DNA of 20,922 nucleotides from an uncultured Mollicutes bacterium. Its GTDB lineage: Bacteria; Bacillota_I; Bacilli_A; RFN20; CAG-449. Shown piece by piece: positions 15,824 to 20,922 of the stretch (the first letter of the stretch is position 1; every line of letters starts with the position of its first letter). Under the pieces are notes generated by a model, which did not search any database, was not told the origin of the DNA, and was given only the letters and a program-made list of their open reading frames with translations. The stretch is taken from positions 1-20,922 of the forward strand of contig URVS01000003.1 of assembly GCA_900551385.1 (NCBI GenBank), in the 5' to 3' direction. The position numbers were made by a program, and so were the translations under genes.

Positions 15824-16507
15824 CTATTTTTTACTATTACCAATTAAATTAACAATTCTAATAAACACATAAACAAAATCAATATATAAATTTAATGCCA
15901 TTAATAATGCAATATTAGTTGTTCCTTGGTTAGTTTCAGCAATTCTTTTTACTTTTTGAATATCAAAAGCAATAAAACCAATATAAATTGCTAAAGTTAC
16001 ATAACTAAGAATCCAATCAAGAGTTGAATTAGCAATAAAGATATTAATTATTGAAACAAAAATTACTCCTAATAATAGCATCATTAAAAATGAACCAAAT
16101 TTACTTAAATCTCTTTTTGTAACAGCACCATATAAAGCCATTAAGCCAAAGACTCCAGAAGTAACTAATAAAGATAAACCTAAAGTTTGTAAATCATATA
16201 GTACAACAAGTGGTGAAATCCAAATACCCATCGCTACTGCAAATAAGCAAAATACAGTAATCGCTAAAGGTTTAGATTTAGTTTTTGCAATAACAAAACT
16301 ACCTACAAAAGATAAAATTATTACCGAGATTAATCCTGCAATTAAAATACCATAATAAGCATCGCCTGCACCAACTGCCAATAAACCATAAGGTAAGCCA
16401 ATGCTTACTGCAGCAGTAATTAAAATTGCTAAGAACATCCAACCAAAAACTTTAGTCATTGTAAATGATGAACTTTCAGCTGGCTGTTGAGAATATGCAT
16501 ATTCCAT
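15824..16507 (-). CDS. Bax inhibitor-1 / YccA family membrane protein
   Basis: A 227-residue protein from the ATG at 16507, which has AAAGGAG 5-11 bases upstream; the ATG at 16525 would place that site within the gene. About seven membrane segments cover the protein after a 25-residue soluble N-terminus. The family signature is visible near the end: YIGFIAFDIQKVKRI, then NIALLMALNLYIDFVYVFIRI. The conserved Asp residues in FDIQ and LYIDF match the pH-sensing pair described in the bacterial homologue BsYetJ, a calcium-leak channel. The role in this organism is not known. It is monocistronic, with a terminator behind it and a large dyad in front. Confidence 0.92.
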   Translation of the reverse strand: MEYAYSQQPAESSSFTMTKVFGWMFLAILITAAVSIGLPYGLLAVGAGDAYYGILIAGLISVIILSFVGSFVIAKTKSKPLAITVFCLFAVAMGIWISPLVVLYDLQTLGLSLLVTSGVFGLMALYGAVTKRDLSKFGSFLMMLLLGVIFVSIINIFIANSTLDWILSYVTLAIYIGFIAFDIQKVKRIAETNQGTTNIALLMALNLYIDFVYVFIRIVNLIGNSKK

Positions 16508-16530
16508 TTTTGTATCTCCTTTCATTTTGA

Positions 16531-16556
16531 TATATTACATTTCTATTTGTAATATA
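16531..16556 (-). promoter_or_regulatory. Dyad upstream of the BI-1 gene
   Basis: TATATTACA (16531-16539) and TGTAATATA (16548-16556) are perfect 9-base arms with an 8-base spacer, 24 bases before the ATG. One arm includes a TATATT that could serve as a -10 box. Operator or leader hairpin; the factor is unknown. Confidence 0.45.
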
Positions 16557-16605
16557 CCTTTATTATTAACTATTTTAACATAAAAAACTACAACATAATT
16601 AATAA

Positions 16606-16635
16606 AAGTGTGCAATAAATACTGCACACTTATAA
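16606..16635 (-). terminator. Terminator of the gap-pgk-tpiA operon
   Basis: AAGTGTGCA (16606-16614) and TGCACACTT (16623-16631) form a perfect 9-pair stem with an 8-base loop, starting 12 bases after the tpiA stop. A short T-run follows on the minus strand. Confidence 0.8.
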
Positions 16636-16643
16636 GCAATTAA

Positions 16644-17399
16644 TTATTCTGCAAGATTTTTTACCATAGCAGTGAAAGAATCAATTTTCAATGAAGCACC
16701 ACCAACTAAAGCACCATCAACATCTTCTTGATGTAAATATCCTTTAACATTTTCAGGTTTTACAGAGCCACCATATAAAATCATGACTTCTTCTTCAGCT
16801 CCTGGATACATTTCTTTTACAGTTTCACGAATAAATTTGCAAATATCTTCAGCGATTTCAGTTGAAGCATTTTTACCAGTTCCAATTGACCAAACTGGTT
16901 CATAAGCAATAATTATTCTTCTTGCACATTTAGGGCATAAATCAGCTAAGCCTACTCTTACTTGTTCACCTACTATTTCTTTAGTTAAACCTTTTTCAAA
17001 TTGTTCAAGAGTTTCACCAACACAATAAACAGGTACCATTTCATTTTCAAGTAAAGCATGAATTTTCTTATTACACTTTTCTGATGTTTCGTTATCGTAT
17101 GTTCTTCTTTCAGAATGTCCGATAATTACATGGTCAATGCCTAATTCTTTTAACATAGGAATACTAACTTCACCAGTAAATGCACCATGATCTTCAAAAT
17201 GGCAATTTTGAGCAGCAACAATCATATCAACACTATTTTCTTTAACAGTTGCTAAAGATAAATATGTAGGAGCAACTCCAACTAAAATATCATTATTTTT
17301 AGCATATTCAGCAATTTGATGACTTGCTAAAGCAAATTCTTTTGCTTCAGCAATAGTCTTATTCATTTTCCAATTGCCTAATAATAATTTTTTCCTCAT
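16644..17399 (-). CDS. tpiA: Triose-phosphate isomerase
   Basis: A 251-residue TIM-barrel enzyme that interconverts dihydroxyacetone phosphate and glyceraldehyde 3-phosphate. It is complete: GNWKMN with Lys11, IIGHSERR with His95, and AYEPVWSIGTG with catalytic Glu167, followed by flexible loop 6. The phosphate-binding ILYGGSVKPEN and GALVGGASL segments are near the C-terminus. It starts 5 bases after the pgk stop, and the end of pgk (GGTGAA) probably supplies the ribosome site, so translation is likely coupled. It is the last gene of the operon. Confidence 0.97.
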   Translation of the reverse strand: MRKKLLLGNWKMNKTIAEAKEFALASHQIAEYAKNNDILVGVAPTYLSLATVKENSVDMIVAAQNCHFEDHGAFTGEVSIPMLKELGIDHVIIGHSERRTYDNETSEKCNKKIHALLENEMVPVYCVGETLEQFEKGLTKEIVGEQVRVGLADLCPKCARRIIIAYEPVWSIGTGKNASTEIAEDICKFIRETVKEMYPGAEEEVMILYGGSVKPENVKGYLHQEDVDGALVGGASLKIDSFTAMVKNLAE

Positions 17400-17404
17400 A
17401 TTAA

Positions 17405-18616
17405 TTATTCACCAATTACATCAATTCCAGGAAGATGTCCATCATTTTCAATCATTTCTAATGATGCTCCACCACCAGTAGAAACATGTGAGAAATCATC
17501 TTTATAACCAAATTGTTTACATGCAGATGCTGAATCACCACCACCAATTACTGTGAATGCATGATCTTTAATATCTGCACAAGCTTGGCAAACAGCTTTT
17601 GTACCAGCTTGGAATGCTTCTTGTTCAAATACGCCCATTGGTCCATTCCAGAATACAGTATGTGCTTTTAAAATTTCATTACGATACATTTCCATTGTTT
17701 TTGTACCAATGTCCATTCCTTCAAATCCATCAGGAATTTCATCAACTGAAACTGTTTTAATTTCTGTTGGATTAGCAAAATCATTTGCAACAATTACATC
17801 AACAGGAAGCATTACTTTACCAGTTGCGTACATTTCTTTAGCATATTCTAATTGGTCTTCTTCACAAGGTGATGAACCAATATTTTTACCTAATGCTTTT
17901 AAGAATGTATAAGCCATTGCACCACCGATAATAATCTTATCGCATTTTTTAACTAATGAGTTAATAACTTTAATTTTATCAGATACTTTAAATCCACCTA
18001 AAATTGCAACATATGGTCTTTGTTCTTCTGTAACACTAATAACTCTACCTAATGATTTAACTTCTTTTTCTACTAAGAAACCAATAGCAGTTTGTTTTCC
18101 TTCTTTATTTAAAATTTCAGGAACACCAAATGTTGAAGCATGTGCTCTATGAGCTGATCCAAATGCATCCATAACAAATGCATCACATAAAGAAGCCCAT
18201 TCTTGAGATAAAGAAGGATCATTTTTAGATTCACCTTTTTCATAACGAGTATTTTGCATTAATAATACTTCGCCATCATGTAAGCTTTCAACAGCTTCTT
18301 TTAATTCTTCACCATGAGTAACAGGGCAGAATTTTACTTCTTGTCCTAATAATTCAGATAATCTAACTGCAACTGGAGCAAGTGAATTTTTCTTTTTTGC
18401 TTTTTCAATTTCTTCAGGTGTCTTTTTATAATCAATTTTACCTAAATGAGACATTAAGAATACTTTTGCACCTTTAGAAATTAATTCTTTGATTGTTGGT
18501 AAAGCTGCAACAATTCTATTATCATCTGAAATTTTTCCATCAATAAAAGGAACATTAAAATCACAACGAACTAAAACTGTTAACCCTTTAACATTTAAAT
18601 CTTTAACATTTTTCAT
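17405..18616 (-). CDS. pgk: Phosphoglycerate kinase
   Basis: A 403-residue glycolytic kinase that makes ATP from 1,3-bisphosphoglycerate. The ATG at 18616 was chosen because AAGGAGA lies 7-13 bases upstream; the earlier ATG at 18646 lies within the upstream terminator hairpin. The N-domain has VRCDFNVPF and the DDNRI segment, then SHLGK. The C-domain has the ATP-site NGPMGVFE segment and the GGGDSASA loop followed by STGGGASLE near the end. It is second in gap-pgk-tpiA. A terminator-like hairpin lies just before its ribosome site, which implies that expression may be tuned separately from gap. Confidence 0.97.
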   Translation of the reverse strand: MKNVKDLNVKGLTVLVRCDFNVPFIDGKISDDNRIVAALPTIKELISKGAKVFLMSHLGKIDYKKTPEEIEKAKKKNSLAPVAVRLSELLGQEVKFCPVTHGEELKEAVESLHDGEVLLMQNTRYEKGESKNDPSLSQEWASLCDAFVMDAFGSAHRAHASTFGVPEILNKEGKQTAIGFLVEKEVKSLGRVISVTEEQRPYVAILGGFKVSDKIKVINSLVKKCDKIIIGGAMAYTFLKALGKNIGSSPCEEDQLEYAKEMYATGKVMLPVDVIVANDFANPTEIKTVSVDEIPDGFEGMDIGTKTMEMYRNEILKAHTVFWNGPMGVFEQEAFQAGTKAVCQACADIKDHAFTVIGGGDSASACKQFGYKDDFSHVSTGGGASLEMIENDGHLPGIDVIGE

Positions 18617-18637
18617 ATTATATCTCCTTAAAAATAA

Positions 18638-18666
18638 AGCACCCAATAAACAAATAATTGGGTGCT
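18638..18666 (-). terminator. Intrinsic terminator or attenuator between gap and pgk
   Basis: AGCACCCAAT (18638-18647) and ATTGGGTGCT (18657-18666) form a perfect 10-pair stem with a 9-base loop. On the minus strand TTTATTTTT follows directly. It ends 7 bases before the pgk ribosome site, a position that fits partial termination or a processing hairpin. Confidence 0.75.
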
Positions 18667-18722
18667 AAAATAGTGTTTTACACTGGGTATAAGCTACCCT
18701 ATTACTAATAATACTATTTTAA
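18667..18722 (-). promoter_or_regulatory. Structured RNA segment between the gap stop and the terminator
   Basis: The 56 bases after the gap stop contain an outer helix AAAATA/TATTTT enclosing a strong GGGTA/TACCC hairpin (5-base loop) and AGTGT/ACACT with a 3-base loop, plus a weaker ATTA/TAAT hairpin. The segment resembles a small multi-branched junction. The strand TACCCAGTG can also pair with the 3' arm of the following terminator with some wobble, so alternative folds are possible. Regulatory function is inferred. Confidence 0.45.
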
Positions 18723-19757
18723 TTAGCAATTTTCTGAGAAGTACTTAATTGTACGAACCATTTGTGTTGTGTATGAATTTTCATTATCGTACCAAGCAAC
18801 AACTTGAACTTGATATAAACCATTACCTAATGCAATAACCATTGTTTGTGTTGCATCAAATAATGAACCAAATGAAATACCAACGATATCAGAAGATACT
18901 AATGGTTCTTCTGTGTAACCAAATGTTTCGTTACTTCTTGATTTCATAAATGCATTAATTGTTTCTTTTGTAACTTCAGTTTCTGATTTAACAACAGCTA
19001 CTAAAATTGTTGTTGATCCTGTTGGAACTGGAACACGTTGAGCTGAACCAATTAATTTACCATTTAATTCTGGGATAACTAAACCGATTGCTTTTGCAGC
19101 ACCTGTTGAGTTAGGAACAATATTAACAGCAGCAGCTCTTGCTCTTCTTAAATCACCTTTTCTGTGTGGTCCATCAAGAACCATTTGATCACCAGTATAA
19201 GCATGAACAGTAGTCATGATACCACTTTGAATTGGAGCAAAATCATTTAAAGCTTGAGCCATAGGAGCTAAGCAGTTTGTTGTACATGAAGCTGCAGAAA
19301 TAATTTGATCTTCTTTTGTTAATGTTTTGTGGTTAACATTATAAACAATTGTCTTTAAATCTTTTCCAGCAGGAGCAGAAATAATGACTTTTTTAGCACC
19401 AGCATTGATGTGTGCCATTGATTTTTCTTTTGAGCAATAGAAACCTGTACATTCTAATACTACATCGACATCTAATTCTTTCCATGGGCAGTTATTAGCG
19501 TCTTTTTCTGCATAAATTCTAATTTTTTTACCATCGACAGCAATCCAACCTTCTGCTGCGCCTTCTTCAGAACAAGTTACTTTATCTGCTAAAGCATATC
19601 TACCTTGTGCTGAATCATATTTTAATAAGTGTGCTAACATTTTTGGGCTTGTTAAATCGTTAATAGCTACGACTTCATAACCTTCTGCTCCAAACATTTG
19701 TCTGAAAGCTAAACGACCAATACGTCCAAATCCATTAATTGCAATTTTTACTGACAT
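18723..19757 (-). CDS. gap: Glyceraldehyde-3-phosphate dehydrogenase, NAD-dependent
   Basis: A 344-residue glycolytic enzyme that oxidises glyceraldehyde 3-phosphate to 1,3-bisphosphoglycerate. The Rossmann motif INGFGRIGR is at 7-15. Asp34 in AINDL favours NAD over NADP. The active site [12 protein letters not shown] has Cys158. The C-terminal [13 protein letters not shown] is conserved. It is slightly longer than the usual 330-337, with small insertions in the first domain. AGGAGGA lies 7-13 bases before the ATG. It is the first gene of gap-pgk-tpiA, behind a near-consensus promoter with an overlapping Rex-like operator. No cggR regulator gene precedes it. Confidence 0.97.
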   Translation of the reverse strand: MSVKIAINGFGRIGRLAFRQMFGAEGYEVVAINDLTSPKMLAHLLKYDSAQGRYALADKVTCSEEGAAEGWIAVDGKKIRIYAEKDANNCPWKELDVDVVLECTGFYCSKEKSMAHINAGAKKVIISAPAGKDLKTIVYNVNHKTLTKEDQIISAASCTTNCLAPMAQALNDFAPIQSGIMTTVHAYTGDQMVLDGPHRKGDLRRARAAAVNIVPNSTGAAKAIGLVIPELNGKLIGSAQRVPVPTGSTTILVAVVKSETEVTKETINAFMKSRSNETFGYTEEPLVSSDIVGISFGSLFDATQTMVIALGNGLYQVQVVAWYDNENSYTTQMVRTIKYFSENC

Positions 19758-19788
19758 TTATATGTCCTCCTTTATTTTTTGCAATTAT

Positions 19789-19818
19789 ATTATAAATATA
19801 ATTAATTAGTAATGTCAA
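19789..19818 (-). promoter_or_regulatory. Strong promoter of gap-pgk-tpiA
   Basis: Consensus TTGACA (19818-19813) and TATAAT (19794-19789) on the minus strand are 18 bases apart. Confidence 0.8.
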
Positions 19819-19829
19819 ATATTTAACAA
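19812..19829. promoter_or_regulatory. Rex-like operator overlapping the gap -35 box
   Basis: On the minus strand TTGTTAA, four bases, then TTGACAT matches the published Rex consensus TTGTTAA-N4-TTAACAA at 12 of 14 positions. It covers the whole -35 hexamer, where a bound repressor would block polymerase. Rex senses NADH/NAD and often controls gap and fermentation genes in Firmicutes. Recognition is inferred; no rex gene is in the window. Confidence 0.55.
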
Positions 19830-19913
19830 CACATTATTTAAAATCGCTAAAAATATATCGATATGTATATTTTACTAAAAAACTACCTAAAATTAATATA
19901 AGAGGATAAAAAC

Positions 19914-20486
19914 ATGAACATTATACCAGCAGTAACAATATCAAATTTTGATGGCAGTAAAAATTACGATTTATTTTCTTTATTATTAAAAGAAAGAATT
20001 ATTATGCTAGTAGGTGAAATAAATGATGATTTAGCTAGCATTATTACAGCTGAATTAATATTTTTAAATGCTTCTTCACCTAATGAAAAAATAACTATGT
20101 ATATTAATTCTCCTGGAGGAAGTGTCTCTTCTGGCCTTGCAATTTATGATGTAATGAAAAATATTTCTTCACCAGTAGAAACTATTGGTTTAGGAATGTG
20201 TGCATCTATGGGTGCGTTTTTGCTTTCTTCAGGTACTAAAGGTTTAAGAAAAGCTTTTGATAATTGTGAAATTATGATTCATCAGCCACTTGGAGGATCA
20301 AATGGCCAAGTATCTGATTTAGAAATAATGACTAATCGTTTTATATATTTAAAAAATAAATTAACAAAAATATTAGCGGACAACACTAATCAACCATTAG
20401 AAAAAATTATTAAAGATACAGATAGAAATTATTTTATGTCTAGTAAAGAAGCATTAGATTATAATCTAATCGATAAAGTTATTTAA
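19914..20486 (+). CDS. clpP: ATP-dependent Clp protease proteolytic subunit
   Basis: A 190-residue serine protease that forms the tetradecameric barrel working with ClpX or ClpC. The catalytic triad is present: Ser98 in GMCASMGA, His123 in MIHQPLGG, Asp168 in DTDRNYF. YINSPGGSV at 63-71 is the oxyanion region. No propeptide is obvious. GAGG about 8 bases before the ATG is the ribosome site. I see no clear CtsR or CIRCE box. An AT-rich dyad (19850-19873) lies upstream but may be chance. The gene converges on the XRE regulator and overlaps its end by 8 bases. Proximity to whiA and gap matches the clpP region of Bacillus. Confidence 0.95.
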   Translation: MNIIPAVTISNFDGSKNYDLFSLLLKERIIMLVGEINDDLASIITAELIFLNASSPNEKITMYINSPGGSVSSGLAIYDVMKNISSPVETIGLGMCASMGAFLLSSGTKGLRKAFDNCEIMIHQPLGGSNGQVSDLEIMTNRFIYLKNKLTKILADNTNQPLEKIIKDTDRNYFMSSKEALDYNLIDKVI

Positions 20487-20739
20487 TTTTATTATAATCA
20501 TTTGATAAAGAATAATCTCTTATACCAATAAATAATTCACTTAAATCAATATCTAAAGCGATAGCAACTTTTCTTAATATCATTAAAGAAGGATTTCTTC
20601 TTCCATTTTCTAAATCATTTAAATAATTTTTATTAATATCTGCATTAATTGCAAGTTGTAAAGAAGAAAGTCCCTTTTTCTTTCTTAAATAAGTAATTCT
20701 TTTGCCTAATTGATGATATATATCAATCTCTGAAATCAT
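20479..20739 (-). CDS. XRE family transcriptional regulator
   Basis: An 86-residue protein that is mostly one Cro/C1-type helix-turn-helix domain (about residues 10-68): LGKRITYLRKKKGLSSLQLA, then the recognition helix around NKNYLNDLENGRRNPS, and IALDIDLSELF. There is no second domain for ligand or oligomerisation beyond a short tail. TGAGGT at 20750-20745 precedes the ATG by 5 bases. The start overlaps the 3' end of whiA by 17 bases, so both are probably on one mRNA and coupled. The 3' end overlaps clpP in opposite direction, which could allow antisense interference. Targets are unknown. Confidence 0.9.
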   Translation of the reverse strand: MISEIDIYHQLGKRITYLRKKKGLSSLQLAINADINKNYLNDLENGRRNPSLMILRKVAIALDIDLSELFIGIRDYSLSNDYNKIK

Positions 20740-20922
20740 TTTTTACCTCAATATATTTTTCATGAACTTTATTAAAAATATGATTAACTCCTGATTTAGT
20801 TAAATTAATTTGATATGTATCTAATAATATTTCTCTAATTTGATTTAAAGAAGCATCAGGGTTTTCTAATCTAATTTTGCATATTGTTTGTTCTTTATCA
20901 TTTAAAGAAACTAAAATATTTT
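20723..20922 (-). CDS. whiA: WhiA DNA-binding protein, C-terminal part (5' end outside window)
   Basis: The last 65 codons of a gene entering from the right edge. The frame ends at TGA (20725-20723). It reads SLNDKEQTICKIRLENPDAS, then NQIREILLDTYQI, then LTKSGVNHIFNKVHEKY. This is the C-terminal helix-turn-helix of WhiA, where the pattern RLENPDxSLxxLxxxL and SKSGVNHRLRKI is highly conserved. WhiA is a homing-endonuclease-derived protein involved in cell division and chromosome segregation in Firmicutes. The small gap between helices carries two extra residues compared with the usual form. Location next to clpP agrees with Firmicutes synteny. The LAGLIDADG-like N-terminal domain cannot be seen. 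Confidence 0.85.
   Translation of the reverse strand, partial: NILVSLNDKEQTICKIRLENPDASLNQIREILLDTYQINLTKSGVNHIFNKVHEKYIEVKNDFRD

Noticed and set aside
18687..18722. tRNA-like cloverleaf in the gap-pgk gap
   Set aside because: The element is far shorter than a tRNA, with no T-loop GTTCGA motif and no seven-base acceptor stem.
19850..19873. AT-rich dyad AAAATATA-N8-TATATTTT upstream of clpP
   Set aside because: The arms contain only A and T, so chance is likely. It matches neither the CIRCE nor the CtsR consensus.

Overview
The window is about 21 kb of very AT-rich bacterial chromosome. It suggests a low-GC Bacillota, probably a Bacilli lineage near the Erysipelotrichales, Acholeplasma relatives or other wall-less relatives. 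The grounds are strong Shine-Dalgarno sites, extreme use of TTA, AGA and AAA codons, a gap-pgk-tpiA operon beside clpP and whiA (as in Firmicutes), and ZIP, BI-1, GHKL/LytTR and PyrR families. UGA is a stop codon here: it ends the response regulator in an ATGA overlap and ends whiA. The mycoplasma code therefore does not apply. Genus cannot be named from sequence alone.

Layout from left to right. 1-964 (-): 3'-truncated alpha/beta-hydrolase-like DUF2974 gene. 1097-1888 (+): ZIP metal transporter behind a strong dyad. 5616-1880 (-): pyrG, a 5'-nucleotidase lipoprotein and a small helical protein, apparently one transcription unit. 5787-7905 (+): promoter, attenuator-like leader, pyrR and uraA, ending in a bidirectional terminator. 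8011-8268 (-): a stand-alone domain resembling part of fatty-acid kinase FakA. 8469-10811 (+): a basic amino acid decarboxylase and agmatinase, a two-step route from arginine to putrescine. 10812-11567: a gene-poor stretch with a possible transposase tail and a small SH3-like protein gene. 13624-11568 (-): LytTR response regulator and GHKL sensor kinase, with a truncated membrane-protein tail upstream. 13964-15685 (+): an apparently intact IS1634-type transposase. 16507-15824 (-): BI-1 family membrane protein. 19757-16644 (-): gap, pgk and tpiA. 19914-20486 (+): clpP. 20922-20479 (-): an XRE regulator behind the 3' end of whiA.

Two functional themes stand out. Pyrimidine metabolism spans 2363-7905: a surface nucleotidase that can release nucleosides, a uracil permease, a bifunctional PyrR regulator/uracil phosphoribosyltransferase with its own attenuator, and CTP synthase. 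Lower glycolysis spans 16644-19830: gap, pgk and tpiA from one strong promoter that overlaps a Rex-like redox operator, with a structured RNA and a terminator-like hairpin between gap and pgk.

I found no rRNA, tRNA, CRISPR array or prophage. No clearly new multi-gene system is evident. The best leads are regulatory: the gap-pgk intergenic RNA, the Rex-like site, the pyr leader with foreign-looking composition, the dyad before the ZIP gene, and the dyad before the response regulator. The orphan FakA-like domain is the best protein lead.
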